This document shows, one piece after another, positions 36,224 to 44,957 of a stretch of DNA of 64,000 nucleotides. A program made the translations under genes and the position numbers. Below the pieces are notes generated by a model. The model did no database searches. It saw only the letters and a program-made list of their open reading frames with translations, and was not told where the DNA came from. Numbering within the stretch: the stretch's first letter is position 1; every line of letters starts with the position of its first letter. The DNA is from Pararhizobium capsulatum DSM 1112 (GTDB taxonomy: Bacteria > Pseudomonadota > Alphaproteobacteria > Rhizobiales > Rhizobiaceae), in NCBI RefSeq assembly GCF_030814475.1, contig NZ_JAUSVF010000001.1:2920001-2984000 (forward strand). Direction: 5' to 3'.

Positions 36224-37561
36224 TCATTCACCGCGCCCGTCGCGAAGCTGGGCGAAGTAGCCATCCGTCCCGATCTGGCCGCCCTTCAGCGCGATCTGCA
36301 GGCCATTGGTCGGCGTATGGTCACCGTAAGCCGTGCACAGCGGCGAACCGGGCGTCTGCGGCAGCGGAAAGCGCATGGTCAGCACCTCTACACGCAGTTC
36401 CTTCAGGGCATGGCTGGACGTATCACCCCCGGCAATCACCGCCCGTGGCAGCGCTTCAGCCTCCACAAGCCGGCGCAGGATCGTTCCGAGTGCACGGCCG
36501 AGACGGTGGCGGGCATCGGGAATGCGATCGATATCCGTTCCCTGATCCGCGCCCGGCCCCAAGGCCGTGTAAAGGATGGCGCTGCGGCCGGATTTCAGGA
36601 TATCGATCCCGCGGACAACCGCCGCATCCACCGTCCGTTCACCATCCTCGCCCACGAGAGCCAGCGGATCGAGAGAGACGCCGTCAAAGCCGTTTTCCAG
36701 CGCATTGCGGATCTGCCGTTCGGTGGTCGGCGAGACGCTGCCGGAGACGACGGCAAGGCGGTCCACCTTTCCGGGCGACGTAAATTCGGGGCGCTGACCG
36801 ATCAGCCTCTCCGCACGCCAGGCATCCAAAAGCGCATATTCGACGCCGGAAGACCCCGCGACAAAGGCAGCGGATTGCCTCAGGCGCCACAGCTGGCGAC
36901 CGGCCGCGGCCTGCGATGTGGCGCTGTCCACATCGAGCAACACAATACCCGGCGCCTTCGCCGCGAGCTGATCCACAACCGCATCCGCACCTGCCGATGC
37001 AAGCGCCGCAAGATCCGCGACCGATACAGGCAGCGTGGTTTGTTTCGAAAGATGCACGGCAAGATCGGCCTCATCCATCGGCGTGACGGGATGCCGGCTC
37101 ATGACAGGGTGGCGGTCGATGCGGTAGACCTGTCCCTGATAGGCAGCGAACAGATGGCCGAACGCTGTATAGCGCTTGAGCGGCGGCGCACCGACTATCA
37201 CCGGAACGAAGGACTGATCAAACAGCGCCTTGCCGATCTCGATGGCCTTCCCGATGTTCCCGACCTTCGGGCTGGAATCGAATGTCGAGCAGACCTTGTA
37301 GTGGCAGACATCTGCATCGAGACTTTTCAGCCATTCGAAGGCAGGCCCGAGATTGGCCTCCATCCATGCCGGCGTCTCGCTGCGGCTGGTGCCGGCGATC
37401 CCGATGGCGCGACACGTCTTGAAGCGCTCCCGCATGGCATCACTGGGAACACCGAGGAGGAGCGCCGTTTCGACACCATTCGAAGCCAGCGCCTCCATCA
37501 CATCCGTCGAGCCCGTAAAATCGTCCCCGTAATAGCTTAGAAGAAGCTTTCCCAAGGTCAC
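36224..37561 (-). CDS. oiaK: Probable 3-oxo-isoapionate kinase (DUF1537/four-carbon acid kinase family)
   Basis: A 445-residue kinase. The N-terminal motif YYGDDFTGSTDVMEALASNG is the DUF1537 hallmark, and the nucleotide-binding C-terminal domain contains VIAGGDTSSHALKEL. It phosphorylates 3-oxo-isoapionate at O4 before the RuBisCO-like enzyme acts. It overlaps that gene by four bases. Relatives phosphorylate threonate and erythronate; context favours OiaK. Confidence 0.82.
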   Translation of the reverse strand: MTLGKLLLSYYGDDFTGSTDVMEALASNGVETALLLGVPSDAMRERFKTCRAIGIAGTSRSETPAWMEANLGPAFEWLKSLDADVCHYKVCSTFDSSPKVGNIGKAIEIGKALFDQSFVPVIVGAPPLKRYTAFGHLFAAYQGQVYRIDRHPVMSRHPVTPMDEADLAVHLSKQTTLPVSVADLAALASAGADAVVDQLAAKAPGIVLLDVDSATSQAAAGRQLWRLRQSAAFVAGSSGVEYALLDAWRAERLIGQRPEFTSPGKVDRLAVVSGSVSPTTERQIRNALENGFDGVSLDPLALVGEDGERTVDAAVVRGIDILKSGRSAILYTALGPGADQGTDIDRIPDARHRLGRALGTILRRLVEAEALPRAVIAGGDTSSHALKELRVEVLTMRFPLPQTPGSPLCTAYGDHTPTNGLQIALKGGQIGTDGYFAQLRDGRGE

Positions 37562-38817
37562 GCTCCCTTGCCGTCAGCGAATTTTTCAATCGATGCAGCA
37601 AGTTCCGGATGGTCTCGTGCATAATCCTCCAGCGGAATGTCAGCGACCGCCGCTTCCCAAGCCTGCTGCACGGCGCGAACGCCGGCTGCCGGACCATCGG
37701 GATGGCTGACAATGCCGCCGCCGCAGAGATAGAGCAGATCGGTCGTACGCCCGGTGCGCCGGTACGTATCCGGCGCCTGCCCGCCCCACTGCCCCGAACC
37801 AACCACCGGCAACGGGCAATCGGAGGCATCGAACAACGGCGCGCTGACGGCCTTGAACGATTCGACGAAGCTGTCGTCCGGCTCCCAATACTTGATGCGG
37901 ATGCCGTTGATCTGGAACTGGTCGACCCCAAGCAGCCGCCAGAACTGCTGGTAGACCTTGAAATCCATGCCCGCGCCGGGATCGCGGGTCAGGATATCCC
38001 AGCCATTGCGATGGGCATGCAGCACGAGGCCCGAGCGCTTGCGCAGGAAACTCATGCCGCCGAAGCCGATGGAGTTGATGTTGATGACAGCGCAATTGCC
38101 GCCGGCTTCCAGCACCATGTCGTGATTGCGCATCATCTGGTCCGGGTCGGCATGGGAAATGCCGAAGGCATACATTACCTTCTTGCCGGTCTTCTGCTCG
38201 TGATCGAGAATGCGCGGCATGATCGCCTTCACGCGCTCCTCCAGCGGCGAATAGGCCGGGCTCATCAGCTTCTCATCGTCCTTGATGAAATCGACGCCGG
38301 ATTCGAGCAGTTCGCCAACAAGCGCCGCCGTCTCATGCGGGCGAAGCCCCAAAGCAGGCTTGACAATCGTGCCGATGATTGGCCGTCCCTCGACCCCCGT
38401 CAGCCGTTTCGTACCGGGAATGCCGAATTGCGGCCCCGGATACGCCCCGCGAAACTCTTTCGGCAGCTTCAGATCGACGATGCGGATGCCGGTCATGCCG
38501 CGGATCGAATAGACCCCACCAATGGCAATCGTCATCAGCGCCGAAAGATCGGTGCCAACAGCATCCATCGGAAAGACAATGTCCACATCCGCCCGCCGGA
38601 TCGGGCGTTTGTCCGAACCCGGTTCCTGCCATGTCGGCCGCTCCGCATCCTCAAGCGGCCGAATGGCCAGCACGCGCGCCGCAACCCGCGCCTTCAGTTC
38701 CTCCGTCTCCCCCGGCACCGGCACGAAGGTTCCAGTCGATTGATCGCTCGCGATCTTGGTTGCCATCGCCTCCACGCTGCCGGGCGTTTCGATGCGGTAT
38801 GTCACGATAATCGACAT
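37558..38817 (-). CDS. oiaX: RuBisCO-like protein, probable 3-oxo-isoapionate-4-phosphate transcarboxylase/hydrolase
   Basis: A 419-residue form IV RuBisCO-like protein. The metal site is present: Lys179-Asp-Asp181-Glu182 in DFIKDDE, equal to K201/D203/E204. The active-site Lys153 is in TIVKPALGL. The loop-6 Lys needed for CO2 fixation is not evident (VVGSGQWGGQAP region), so it is not a carboxylase. In the apiose pathway it yields 3-phosphoglycerate and glycolate. Start at 38817 with AGAGGAG upstream. First structural gene, divergent from the FadR-type regulator. Confidence 0.85.
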   Translation of the reverse strand: MSIIVTYRIETPGSVEAMATKIASDQSTGTFVPVPGETEELKARVAARVLAIRPLEDAERPTWQEPGSDKRPIRRADVDIVFPMDAVGTDLSALMTIAIGGVYSIRGMTGIRIVDLKLPKEFRGAYPGPQFGIPGTKRLTGVEGRPIIGTIVKPALGLRPHETAALVGELLESGVDFIKDDEKLMSPAYSPLEERVKAIMPRILDHEQKTGKKVMYAFGISHADPDQMMRNHDMVLEAGGNCAVININSIGFGGMSFLRKRSGLVLHAHRNGWDILTRDPGAGMDFKVYQQFWRLLGVDQFQINGIRIKYWEPDDSFVESFKAVSAPLFDASDCPLPVVGSGQWGGQAPDTYRRTGRTTDLLYLCGGGIVSHPDGPAAGVRAVQQAWEAAVADIPLEDYARDHPELAASIEKFADGKGA

Positions 38818-38870
38818 GGGAAAATCTGCTCCTCTTGCTCCGCGACTTTGGCGTAGCATCAACGCGCAAA

Positions 38871-38893
38871 CTGGTATAATGAGTACATCATCT
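38871..38893. promoter_or_regulatory. Candidate operator of the apiose regulator (oiaX/regulator side)
   Basis: CTGGTATAATGAGT (38871-38884) then ACATCATC, with an imperfect dyad centred on AGTA. It sits in the divergent gap between oiaX and the regulator, and matches the site at 36179. FadR-type GntR proteins favour GT-N-AC dyads, and this contains GTAC-like symmetry. Confidence 0.6.
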
Positions 38894-38972
38894 GCGCAAC
38901 AAATTTTTTCCCCGACTCTCAAACCCCCGTGTAAATGCTATTCAAGCGATGCGTGCGCTGAAGGAGACAGAC

Positions 38973-39710
38973 GTGAGCCAGAGAACCGCCCAACCGGCAG
39001 AACCGATCGTGCGCCGCAAGCTTTCGGACGAAATTTTCGACCGGCTGGAACGCATGATCACCTCTGGCGAACTGAAGCCCGGCGACGAAATGCCATCGGA
39101 GCGGGAGTTGATGGAGCGTTTTGGCGTCGGCCGCCCCGCCATCCGCGAGGCCATGCAGTCGCTTGCCAATATGGGCCTCGTCGCCATCTCCCACGGCGAG
39201 CGTGCCAAGGTTCTGCAGCTGACGGCCAAGTCTCTGTTTCATCAGGTCGATCTGACCGCGAAGATCTTTCTATCCCAATCCTCGGATTCGCTGGAAAACC
39301 TGAAAAGCGCGCGCATCTTCTTCGAACGCGGCATGGCCCGCGAAGCCGCCCTGCGCGCCACGCGACAAGATACCGCCGATCTTCGCGATATCATCGAGAC
39401 CCAGCGTGAATCGCTCGGTGATGCCGAGGCCTTCATTGCCGCCGATATGCAGTTCCACATCCGCATCGCCCAGATTTCCGGCAACCCGATCTTCGCCGGC
39501 GTCAGCGAAGCGATGCTTGCCTGGCTGAAGGCCTATCATACGGACATGCTAATCTGGACCGGCAAGGAAAAGTTCACTCTCGCGGAACACGAGGAAATCG
39601 TCGATCGCCTCGAAGCAAAAGACAGCGCCGGCGCCGAAGCCGCCATGCTCAAGCATCTGGAGCGCTCTCGCGCACTCTATAAGCGTGAACACGGCGAATT
39701 GGTTAGCTAA
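38973..39710 (+). CDS. GntR family (FadR/FCD) regulator of the apiose operon
   Basis: A 245-residue regulator. The winged helix spans residues 15-85 (RKLSDEIFDRLERMITSGEL, PSERELMERFGVGRPAIREAM). The FCD ligand domain spans residues 95-235, with metal-binding His in MQFHIRIAQISGN and TLAEHEEIVDRLEAKD. A GTG start at 38973 with AAGGAG six bases upstream is preferred over 38949. It is divergent from oiaX and probably a repressor released by an apionate-pathway acid. The stop codon lies in GTTAGCTAA, where a repeat-rich segment and the integrase begin. Confidence 0.85.
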   Translation: MSQRTAQPAEPIVRRKLSDEIFDRLERMITSGELKPGDEMPSERELMERFGVGRPAIREAMQSLANMGLVAISHGERAKVLQLTAKSLFHQVDLTAKIFLSQSSDSLENLKSARIFFERGMAREAALRATRQDTADLRDIIETQRESLGDAEAFIAADMQFHIRIAQISGNPIFAGVSEAMLAWLKAYHTDMLIWTGKEKFTLAEHEEIVDRLEAKDSAGAEAAMLKHLERSRALYKREHGELVS

Positions 39711-39868
39711 CGGTTAGCCTACGGTTGGCTCCAAACCCTTCATTAAATCATTGATATTGAATGTTATTTAGCTAACCGTATGCCAACGGTTATCTAACCT
39801 CACTAGCGCTTGTTTCCCTTCTGAGTTAGCTTATGTCTTAGCCTAAGTTAGCCCAAGGAGAGACGAAA
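39711..39868. repeat. GTTAGC-repeat region before the integrase (candidate attachment/arm sites)
   Basis: AT-rich segment with many copies of TTAGC in both directions: GTTAGCTAACGG at the gntR end, ACGGTTAGCC and ACGGTTGGC as direct repeats, TTAGCTAACCGT and ACGGTTATCTAAC as an inverted pair (39768-39800), and TTAGCCTAAGTTAGCC just before the integrase. This is where the element's left end and integrase arm sites would be expected. No matching right-end repeat was found. Confidence 0.45.
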
Positions 39869-41164
39869 TTGGCGGCAGATGACAACGACATTACCTCGAA
39901 GAAAGCGCGGTCGAAACTGGCGGCGCAAAACACAATTTACTGGAAGACACTGAAGCCGGGGCTGTACCTCGGCTACGCCAAGCGCAAATCCGGGGAGGCC
40001 GGTATATGGATTATGCGGACCTATCTCGGCACCGAAGTGACCGGAACGGCCAGCCCCTACCAGAAACAGAATCTCGGCAAGGCTGACGATTTTGCCAGCA
40101 ACGACTGTCTGTCCTTTGCGCAGGCGCAGGCAAAAGCATTCGAGCTACAGGTTGTCCGCGAGAAGCAGAAGAAGGCCGGGGTGAAAACCGGCCCGATGAC
40201 GGTGGCCGAAGCGCTGGAGGATTACCTCGCCAATTTGAAGGCCGAGGGTAAAGCCACGGTTGTCGATGCCAGACGCCGAATTGACACCCACTTTTTGCCA
40301 ACGATTGGCAAAATCCGCATCGAAGACCTGACGACGGACAAGCTGATAAAGCTGCGTAACACCATGGCGACGGAGCCGGTCCGGTTGCGGACGGCGAAAG
40401 GCCAGCCACAGAAATGGGCGGCGGCTCCCGTTACCCCGGACGAGCAACGCGCCCGCCGCTCCACCGTGAACAGAACCTTTGCGATTTTGAAGCGGGCGCT
40501 GAATCGCGCTTACAAAAACGGAAGGGTGCATGACGCCACGGCATGGCAGCGCGTCGAGCGCTTTCGGGGCGTGGACGCGCCTCGCGAACGTATCCTGACT
40601 GTCGAAGAATGCCAGCGGCTGGTTAATGCCGCCGACGCGGCGTCCGGCCTCCGCGACCTAATCCACGGAGCGCTTCTGACCGGTTGCCGATACGGCGAAC
40701 TTTGCCGCCTGAAGGTTGCCGACTTCCAGAACGGTCGCCTGGCGATCCATAAGTCGAAATCCGGCAAGCCCCGCGACGTCCGTTTGACGGCAGAAGGCAG
40801 GGCATTTTTCGCCCAGATTACGGCTGGAAGGAAACCGACCGCTTGGATGTTCAGTAAGCAGGACGGTCGCCCATGGGGCGACTCCCAGCAAGGCCGTCCG
40901 ACCACGGCGGCTTGCTTGGCGGCGGGTATCGAGCCGACCAACTTCCACCAACTACGGCACACCTATGCGTCCTTGGCGATTATGAACGGCACACCCCTTA
41001 TGGTCGTCGCCCAGAACCTCGGACACAAGGACACCTCGATGGTGCAAAAGTTCTACGGGCACCTGACAGTTGATTACCAAGACGACGAAATCGAGCGGGG
41101 AGCACCAAAGTTTGGCATAGTCCGGGAGACCAACGTTGTCCCATTTAAGGAGAAAGCAATATGA
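39869..41164 (+). CDS. int: Tyrosine site-specific integrase
   Basis: A 431-residue tyrosine recombinase. The N-terminal arm and SAM-like domain (about 105-165, MTVAEALEDYLANLKAEGKA) precede the catalytic domain: Arg274 (TGCRYGEL), His360-x-x-Arg363 (FHQLRHTYASL), His386 (LGHKDTS) and Tyr396 (FYGHL). All catalytic residues are intact. A TTG start at 39869 has AAGGAG eight bases ahead. It marks the left end of the accessory region and should insert or excise the element. Its stop overlaps the next small gene (ATGA). Confidence 0.93.
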   Translation: MAADDNDITSKKARSKLAAQNTIYWKTLKPGLYLGYAKRKSGEAGIWIMRTYLGTEVTGTASPYQKQNLGKADDFASNDCLSFAQAQAKAFELQVVREKQKKAGVKTGPMTVAEALEDYLANLKAEGKATVVDARRRIDTHFLPTIGKIRIEDLTTDKLIKLRNTMATEPVRLRTAKGQPQKWAAAPVTPDEQRARRSTVNRTFAILKRALNRAYKNGRVHDATAWQRVERFRGVDAPRERILTVEECQRLVNAADAASGLRDLIHGALLTGCRYGELCRLKVADFQNGRLAIHKSKSGKPRDVRLTAEGRAFFAQITAGRKPTAWMFSKQDGRPWGDSQQGRPTTAACLAAGIEPTNFHQLRHTYASLAIMNGTPLMVVAQNLGHKDTSMVQKFYGHLTVDYQDDEIERGAPKFGIVRETNVVPFKEKAI

Positions 41165-41442
41165 CCAAGAAGACCAAAATTATCTCGCTCCCGGATGACG
41201 AGTATGCTGAAATTCCGCAAGAGGTGATTGACGCAATGTTCGCGCCGGAGGAACCGCCATTGAACGATCTGCCGGACCCACCTGCACCTTATCCGGGTAG
41301 CGAGAGATTCGGCGACTGGACGTTGAGCAATCTCATTCCCTTGGAACCCGGCGTGGCCCTTGTGAACGACGACCCTGAAGGTGATCCTCACAAATTCGCC
41401 CAGCATGGGCGTTATACGCCGCCGAAGCCCCCTACCGAGTAA
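41161..41442 (+). CDS. Small acidic proline-rich hypothetical protein
   Basis: A 93-residue protein, translationally coupled to the integrase (ATGA) and rich in Pro, Asp and Glu (EEPPLNDLPDPPAPYPGSER). No domain recognised. Coupling suggests a role in controlling integration, but this is inference. Confidence 0.55.
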   Translation: MTKKTKIISLPDDEYAEIPQEVIDAMFAPEEPPLNDLPDPPAPYPGSERFGDWTLSNLIPLEPGVALVNDDPEGDPHKFAQHGRYTPPKPPTE

Positions 41443-41452
41443 ACACGAACGC

Positions 41453-41482
41453 CTGGACGCGCCTGACCGTCGCCGTGGAGCG
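41453..41482. repeat. GC-rich 30-base block, copy 1
   Basis: CTGGACGCGCCTGAC then CGTCGCCGTGGAGCG. A second copy at 45362-45391 is identical at 25 of 30 positions. Both lie in noncoding GC-rich patches of the same element, ahead of AT-rich promoter regions. Confidence 0.5.
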
Positions 41483-41551
41483 GCGGCAGTCGGGCTGGGG
41501 GTTAGGTCGGCCCGCCCTCCCCGCCCGCCTACGGGCTCCCGGTTATTACCC

Positions 41552-41585
41552 AAAGCATTACCCGTTTCCGGGTAATGCTTTCTTT
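41552..41585 (+). terminator. Intrinsic terminator after int and its coupled gene
   Basis: Perfect stem GCATTACCCG/CGGGTAATGC extended by AAA/TTT, loop TTTC, followed by CTTTG. Ends the integrase transcript. Confidence 0.8.
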
Positions 41586-41618
41586 GTATATATTCCAGAT
41601 TTACTGCAAAGACTAAAG

Positions 41619-41638
41619 ACTATAGGCTAACCTATACT
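41619..41638. promoter_or_regulatory. Shared palindromic promoter/operator, copy 1
   Basis: ACTATAGGCTAACCTATACT: near-perfect dyad with TATAGG as possible -10. It ends 20 bases before the next gene. Related sites at 43043 and 45572 precede the other transcription units of the element. Confidence 0.55.
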
Positions 41639-41657
41639 CTAAATTAGGGAGCATTGC

Positions 41658-42083
41658 ATGACGCCCGGAATATCCAAACAGCAAGTTGAAGTCTTACGGG
41701 TAATCGAAGATTGGACCGGTCGGACGACAACCATGCCGCAAGCGGTTGCTTGGCGCGATATCCTCGACAAGATGGATCACGCCTATGGCGGTGCAGGCGC
41801 CACAAACATCCCGAGCAATGCGTGGAATAAGGAACAAGCCGTCCGTCGCGCTCTGCGTTCTCTGGAAAATCGCGGTGTGGTCGAGCTGCGACGGTATCGC
41901 TATTACTGGGTAGATGGCCGCACAGTGGGGAATAAATATGTCCAAGGCAGTTGGCATATTCTCGATGACGATCAGTATTATTATCCCGGCGAAGATCGGA
42001 CGATGATTGGCGCTGTGCTGACGGAAGCCGGTTGGGCGCTGATGGACCGTATAAACAACGAGCCCTTGGAATCCCCAGCCTAG
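41658..42083 (+). CDS. Hypothetical protein with likely winged-helix fold
   Basis: A 141-residue protein. KQQVEVLRVIEDW, AVRRALRSLENRGVVELRRYRYYW and AVLTEAGWALMDRI read like a winged helix (helix, recognition helix, wing, and the LTEAG ending seen in PadR/MarR folds). No family recognised. It lies directly behind a palindromic site repeated through the element and is the best candidate for its local regulator. The 344 bases after it (42084-42427) contain no gene that I can support. Confidence 0.55.
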   Translation: MTPGISKQQVEVLRVIEDWTGRTTTMPQAVAWRDILDKMDHAYGGAGATNIPSNAWNKEQAVRRALRSLENRGVVELRRYRYYWVDGRTVGNKYVQGSWHILDDDQYYYPGEDRTMIGAVLTEAGWALMDRINNEPLESPA

Positions 42084-42427
42084 CGGGACCCCGCCCCAAC
42101 CAACCGAGCGGCTACGAGCACCCTAAAAAAATTAGCACCGTGAAATATTGCACTCGCTCGCGAAGTATGTGCATAACTTTGATTGAGAGGGTCGCGGATT
42201 ACGGCTCGGCCCTCTGAATTGCTTACCAGAACCTCGGCCATCGAGGTCTCCGTAGTCCACCGCTCCGTTAATCGGGTTCGGAGCAGCGTGTATCATACCC
42301 GGTAATTCTTAGAAGTAACCAAACACAGTCGTTCGCTCATCCGAGCCACGACAACCCGCGTCTGCCGTTGAGCCGCGCCGTTGCTGGCGCGAGAGCGATG
42401 GCGTGCGCCCAAACGGAGAAAATAACC

Positions 42428-42721
42428 ATGACAACCGACTACACCAAGATGATGTTTGCCGACTACAGACTCCAAATGGAAGCGGCGTTCAAACGAGACG
42501 CAAACACTCCTCCCCGCTACCCCAAGGCGGACAAGCCGCAGGTGCCCACTGATCGCGAACGCCTCGAAGCGCAGCTTCAAAAGATCCGCGACGCACGGGA
42601 CGGGCATCTCTATCGCCTGTCGCAAGCGCAGGACATGCTTCGGAAGGCTGGCTATGTGCTGGTGACGACCGAGAGCGGCGAAGAGAAATGGGTGCTGCTG
42701 GAAGCCGAGGGGAGGAAATGA
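42428..42721 (+). CDS. Hypothetical small protein of the element
   Basis: A 97-residue charged protein, probably coiled (RERLEAQLQKIRDARDGHLYRLSQAQDMLRKAGYVLV). GGAG precedes the ATG. It overlaps the next gene by four bases. Not recognised. Confidence 0.5.
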   Translation: MTTDYTKMMFADYRLQMEAAFKRDANTPPRYPKADKPQVPTDRERLEAQLQKIRDARDGHLYRLSQAQDMLRKAGYVLVTTESGEEKWVLLEAEGRK

Positions 42722-42981
42722 GCATGGAAGCTACGAGAAGACCTACTGCCGACGAACCGATAACTGACGCCGAACGGCGGGACGCCATGATGCTGATGAC
42801 CGTGGGATTGTTGGCGGCCGCCTGTCATATCGAGGACCCTATTCAGGAAGGACCTCTCAGGCTGTCCAGGTTCGAAGACTTGATACAATTGCTCTGCCGA
42901 TCAGAATTACTCTGGCACCTCGAAAACAGCAAATTTGAAGTAACGTTCGAGGCGCAAAACCTCAATATTAAATTCATATAA
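42718..42981 (+). CDS. Hypothetical small protein of the element
   Basis: An 87-residue protein with a short hydrophobic stretch (MMLMTVGLLAAACHI), coupled to the previous gene (ATGA) with GGGGAGGA upstream. Ends just before an intrinsic terminator. Not recognised. Confidence 0.5.
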   Translation: MSMEATRRPTADEPITDAERRDAMMLMTVGLLAAACHIEDPIQEGPLRLSRFEDLIQLLCRSELLWHLENSKFEVTFEAQNLNIKFI

Positions 42982-42991
42982 GACATTTATT

Positions 42992-43024
42992 CCCCGGCTA
43001 TAGCATAAAAATAGCCGGGGCTTT
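42992..43024 (+). terminator. Intrinsic terminator
   Basis: CCCCGGCTAT and ATAGCCGGGG, a perfect ten-base stem with a nine-base A-rich loop, then CTTTACC. Confidence 0.75.
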
Positions 43025-43042
43025 ACCTTAGACTACGCGGAG

Positions 43043-43061
43043 ACTATAGTTGGAGTATAGT
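43043..43061. promoter_or_regulatory. Shared palindromic promoter/operator, copy 2
   Basis: ACTATA-GTTGGAG-TATAGT: exact six-base dyad. It resembles copies at 41619 and 45572 and precedes the AlpA-like gene. Confidence 0.55.
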
Positions 43062-43087
43062 TGCTTAATAAAGGAGTTTTCAGATCA

Positions 43088-43381
43088 ATGGCTGAAGAAG
43101 AGATACAACAATTTCCAGAGAAGTACTGGCTAAAACTGAAGGAGTTCGGGCTCCGCAATGGTGGGATATCTGAGATCCACGTGCGGAAACTTATCAAGGA
43201 GGGTGACGGTCCACGGACCACTTACATCGGCAACCGGGTGTTTATTGCCCTTGATGATGAGGCCGAATGGCGCGAGCGGAAGCGCAATCCCCGGGGTAAA
43301 GCCGCCGAAAAGGCGCTGGCCGTTGCCACGATGCTGTCCGAACGGGCGCGACACGCAAAACAGGGGGAGATGCAGAAATGA
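43088..43381 (+). CDS. AlpA/excisionase-like small DNA-binding protein
   Basis: A 97-residue protein. GGISEIHVRKLIKEGDGPRTTYIGNRVFIALDDEAEWRERK follows the AlpA/Xis pattern: helix-turn-helix with RKLI-x-EG, then a wing with IGxRxxI and a final (D/E)xxxW. Such proteins steer integrase toward excision or regulate it. AAGGAG lies 11 bases upstream of the ATG, slightly far. It overlaps the next gene by four bases. Confidence 0.6.
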   Translation: MAEEEIQQFPEKYWLKLKEFGLRNGGISEIHVRKLIKEGDGPRTTYIGNRVFIALDDEAEWRERKRNPRGKAAEKALAVATMLSERARHAKQGEMQK

Positions 43382-43734
43382 GCAAGCCGACCGGAGAGAC
43401 CAAACAGTTCGTATGCCAAGGCTGCAACAACGAAGTCGGCGCTTACCTGATACGAACGGAAATATTTGAAAGAGAAGAAGATGCAAAGACCGGGACATAC
43501 GTCGATATTATGATGGAAGACGGCTGCGTCTTTCATACCACAGATACCTCTTCAGTTATTGTAGATAATAAGTCTCCACTTGGAAATAACCCAAGCAAAC
43601 GAAGGAATGGTCTGAGAATACATTTTGGATGCGAATATTGCGATGAGACATCTATTCTCAGTATCGCATCGCATAAAGGAAACATACTGTACAAGTTTGG
43701 AACTGATACTGTGGAAACACTTCAATTTTCCTGA
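43378..43734 (+). CDS. Hypothetical protein with two Cys pairs
   Basis: A 118-residue protein with CQGC near residue 13 and CEYC near 85, a possible zinc ribbon split by a long insert. Codon use is more AT-rich than the surrounding rhizobial genes, a sign of transfer. Coupled to the AlpA-like gene. Not recognised. Confidence 0.5.
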   Translation: MSKPTGETKQFVCQGCNNEVGAYLIRTEIFEREEDAKTGTYVDIMMEDGCVFHTTDTSSVIVDNKSPLGNNPSKRRNGLRIHFGCEYCDETSILSIASHKGNILYKFGTDTVETLQFS

Positions 43735-43748
43735 GGGGGGATCGCGTG

Positions 43749-43985
43749 ATGGCTGACCAAGAACACGACCGTTATCCGGTTATCGAGGGCGTCGCCTTCC
43801 GGGAGTACCTGGAGGTCCATCTGAAGGGGTATGGCATGGTCCGCATTTCGGTTGATGAGGCCCAAACCTACGACGATTTCTGTGTGGCCTGTATGGAACA
43901 GCGTTCCGCCGTTTTTGAGCCGATGAGCGATACCTCGTGGGCCGTACGGCTTGCGACGGCAATCCACAAAGGGAACGAAGAATGA
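43749..43985 (+). CDS. Hypothetical small acidic protein of the element
   Basis: A 78-residue acidic protein (VEAQTY-like text DEAQTYDDFCVACMEQRSAVFEPM). GAGGGGGG lies upstream; GTG at 43746 is an alternative start. Not recognised. Confidence 0.45.
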   Translation: MADQEHDRYPVIEGVAFREYLEVHLKGYGMVRISVDEAQTYDDFCVACMEQRSAVFEPMSDTSWAVRLATAIHKGNEE

Positions 43986-44006
43986 GCGCGTGGGCCTGTC
44001 TGTGCG

Positions 44007-44957
44007 ATGTTTGTTAGGCCGTGGGGACCTTTCTGCATTATCCGTGAGCGCCTCGATTGTCCTTTGGGTTTGCCGCTGCCGCAGTTTCGGCGCGCGTGGC
44101 TCGACTTCCACCCCCATGACAAAAGGCTCTATACGATCCTGCTTGTCGGCTACGACAAGCCGGTAACGATGAGCGAATTCGAACTCGCGAAACTGCGGCG
44201 CTTCTGCAGGCGGTGCGAATCCGTGCTCGGCCGGGAGTTCCCGAAGCAGTATTCGTTCTGGAAAGAGACGCCAGATGGCTTCTTCCGGCCGAGTCGCAAG
44301 GTGTGGGCTCTACACATTGCGCAACAGATGAAGATCGGCGACCAGCTCCATTCGGAATGGGAATACGATAAGCACGAAATCCACACCGTTTGGCGTGAAG
44401 CCACGGTGAAGGAACAGATGTGGTCCCACCTCGAAGGATTAGGAGCGGGCGAGGAACGCGCCCGAGAGGAAAGGGAACTAGACGAACGCTTTGCGCGCCT
44501 CCGCTCCGAGGTCCGCCTACGCAACTGGTCTGGCAAGGGTCTACAGGCCCGCTACCTGAGAGAGAAGGCCGCGATGGAAGCGCGGTGGGTGGTGAAGCTT
44601 GATTTAATCGCGAAGAAATTTGAGGCCCAGACAGCTAGACCAACAGAAGCGTATCGTCGGGCGATGGCGGATCTTGAGGCGCGGCTGGAAGTGAAGCGTC
44701 TGGAACTGAATGCGATGCTGCCACCGGAGCGACCACGCCCGGTTAAAGTCCCCGAAAGGCGACCGGGGAGACCCCCTGCCAAGCGTGATCGTGCGACCGA
44801 ATTGATCCTGTCTATGGATGGGTGTCGCGTGGCCGAACTGAAGGACGCTGCTGAGGCCAATGGTGTCGGGTGGAAAGCGATGGTAGCGGCTGCAAAAACG
44901 CTCGGCGTGGACAAGACCGGGAGACGCTGGCGGACCATAAAACTACCCCTAAACTAA
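44007..44957 (+). CDS. Hypothetical coiled-coil protein with AT-hook and C-terminal helix-turn-helix
   Basis: A 316-residue basic protein. Residues 130-245 are charged and coiled-coil-like. RRPGRPPAKR near 258 is an AT-hook core. The final 55 residues (ATELILSMDG then AELKDAAEANGVGWKAMVAAAKTLGV) resemble the small DNA-binding domain at the end of phage and plasmid replication ATPases or primases. This hints at replication or partition of the element, but no catalytic domain is seen. No good ribosome binding site precedes the ATG at 44007; 44169 is an alternative. Confidence 0.5.
   Translation: MFVRPWGPFCIIRERLDCPLGLPLPQFRRAWLDFHPHDKRLYTILLVGYDKPVTMSEFELAKLRRFCRRCESVLGREFPKQYSFWKETPDGFFRPSRKVWALHIAQQMKIGDQLHSEWEYDKHEIHTVWREATVKEQMWSHLEGLGAGEERAREERELDERFARLRSEVRLRNWSGKGLQARYLREKAAMEARWVVKLDLIAKKFEAQTARPTEAYRRAMADLEARLEVKRLELNAMLPPERPRPVKVPERRPGRPPAKRDRATELILSMDGCRVAELKDAAEANGVGWKAMVAAAKTLGVDKTGRRWRTIKLPLN

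Noticed and set aside
37558..38817. True RuBisCO
   Set aside because: Loop-6 lysine is not evident and no small subunit or phosphoribulokinase is present; operon partners fit the apiose pathway.
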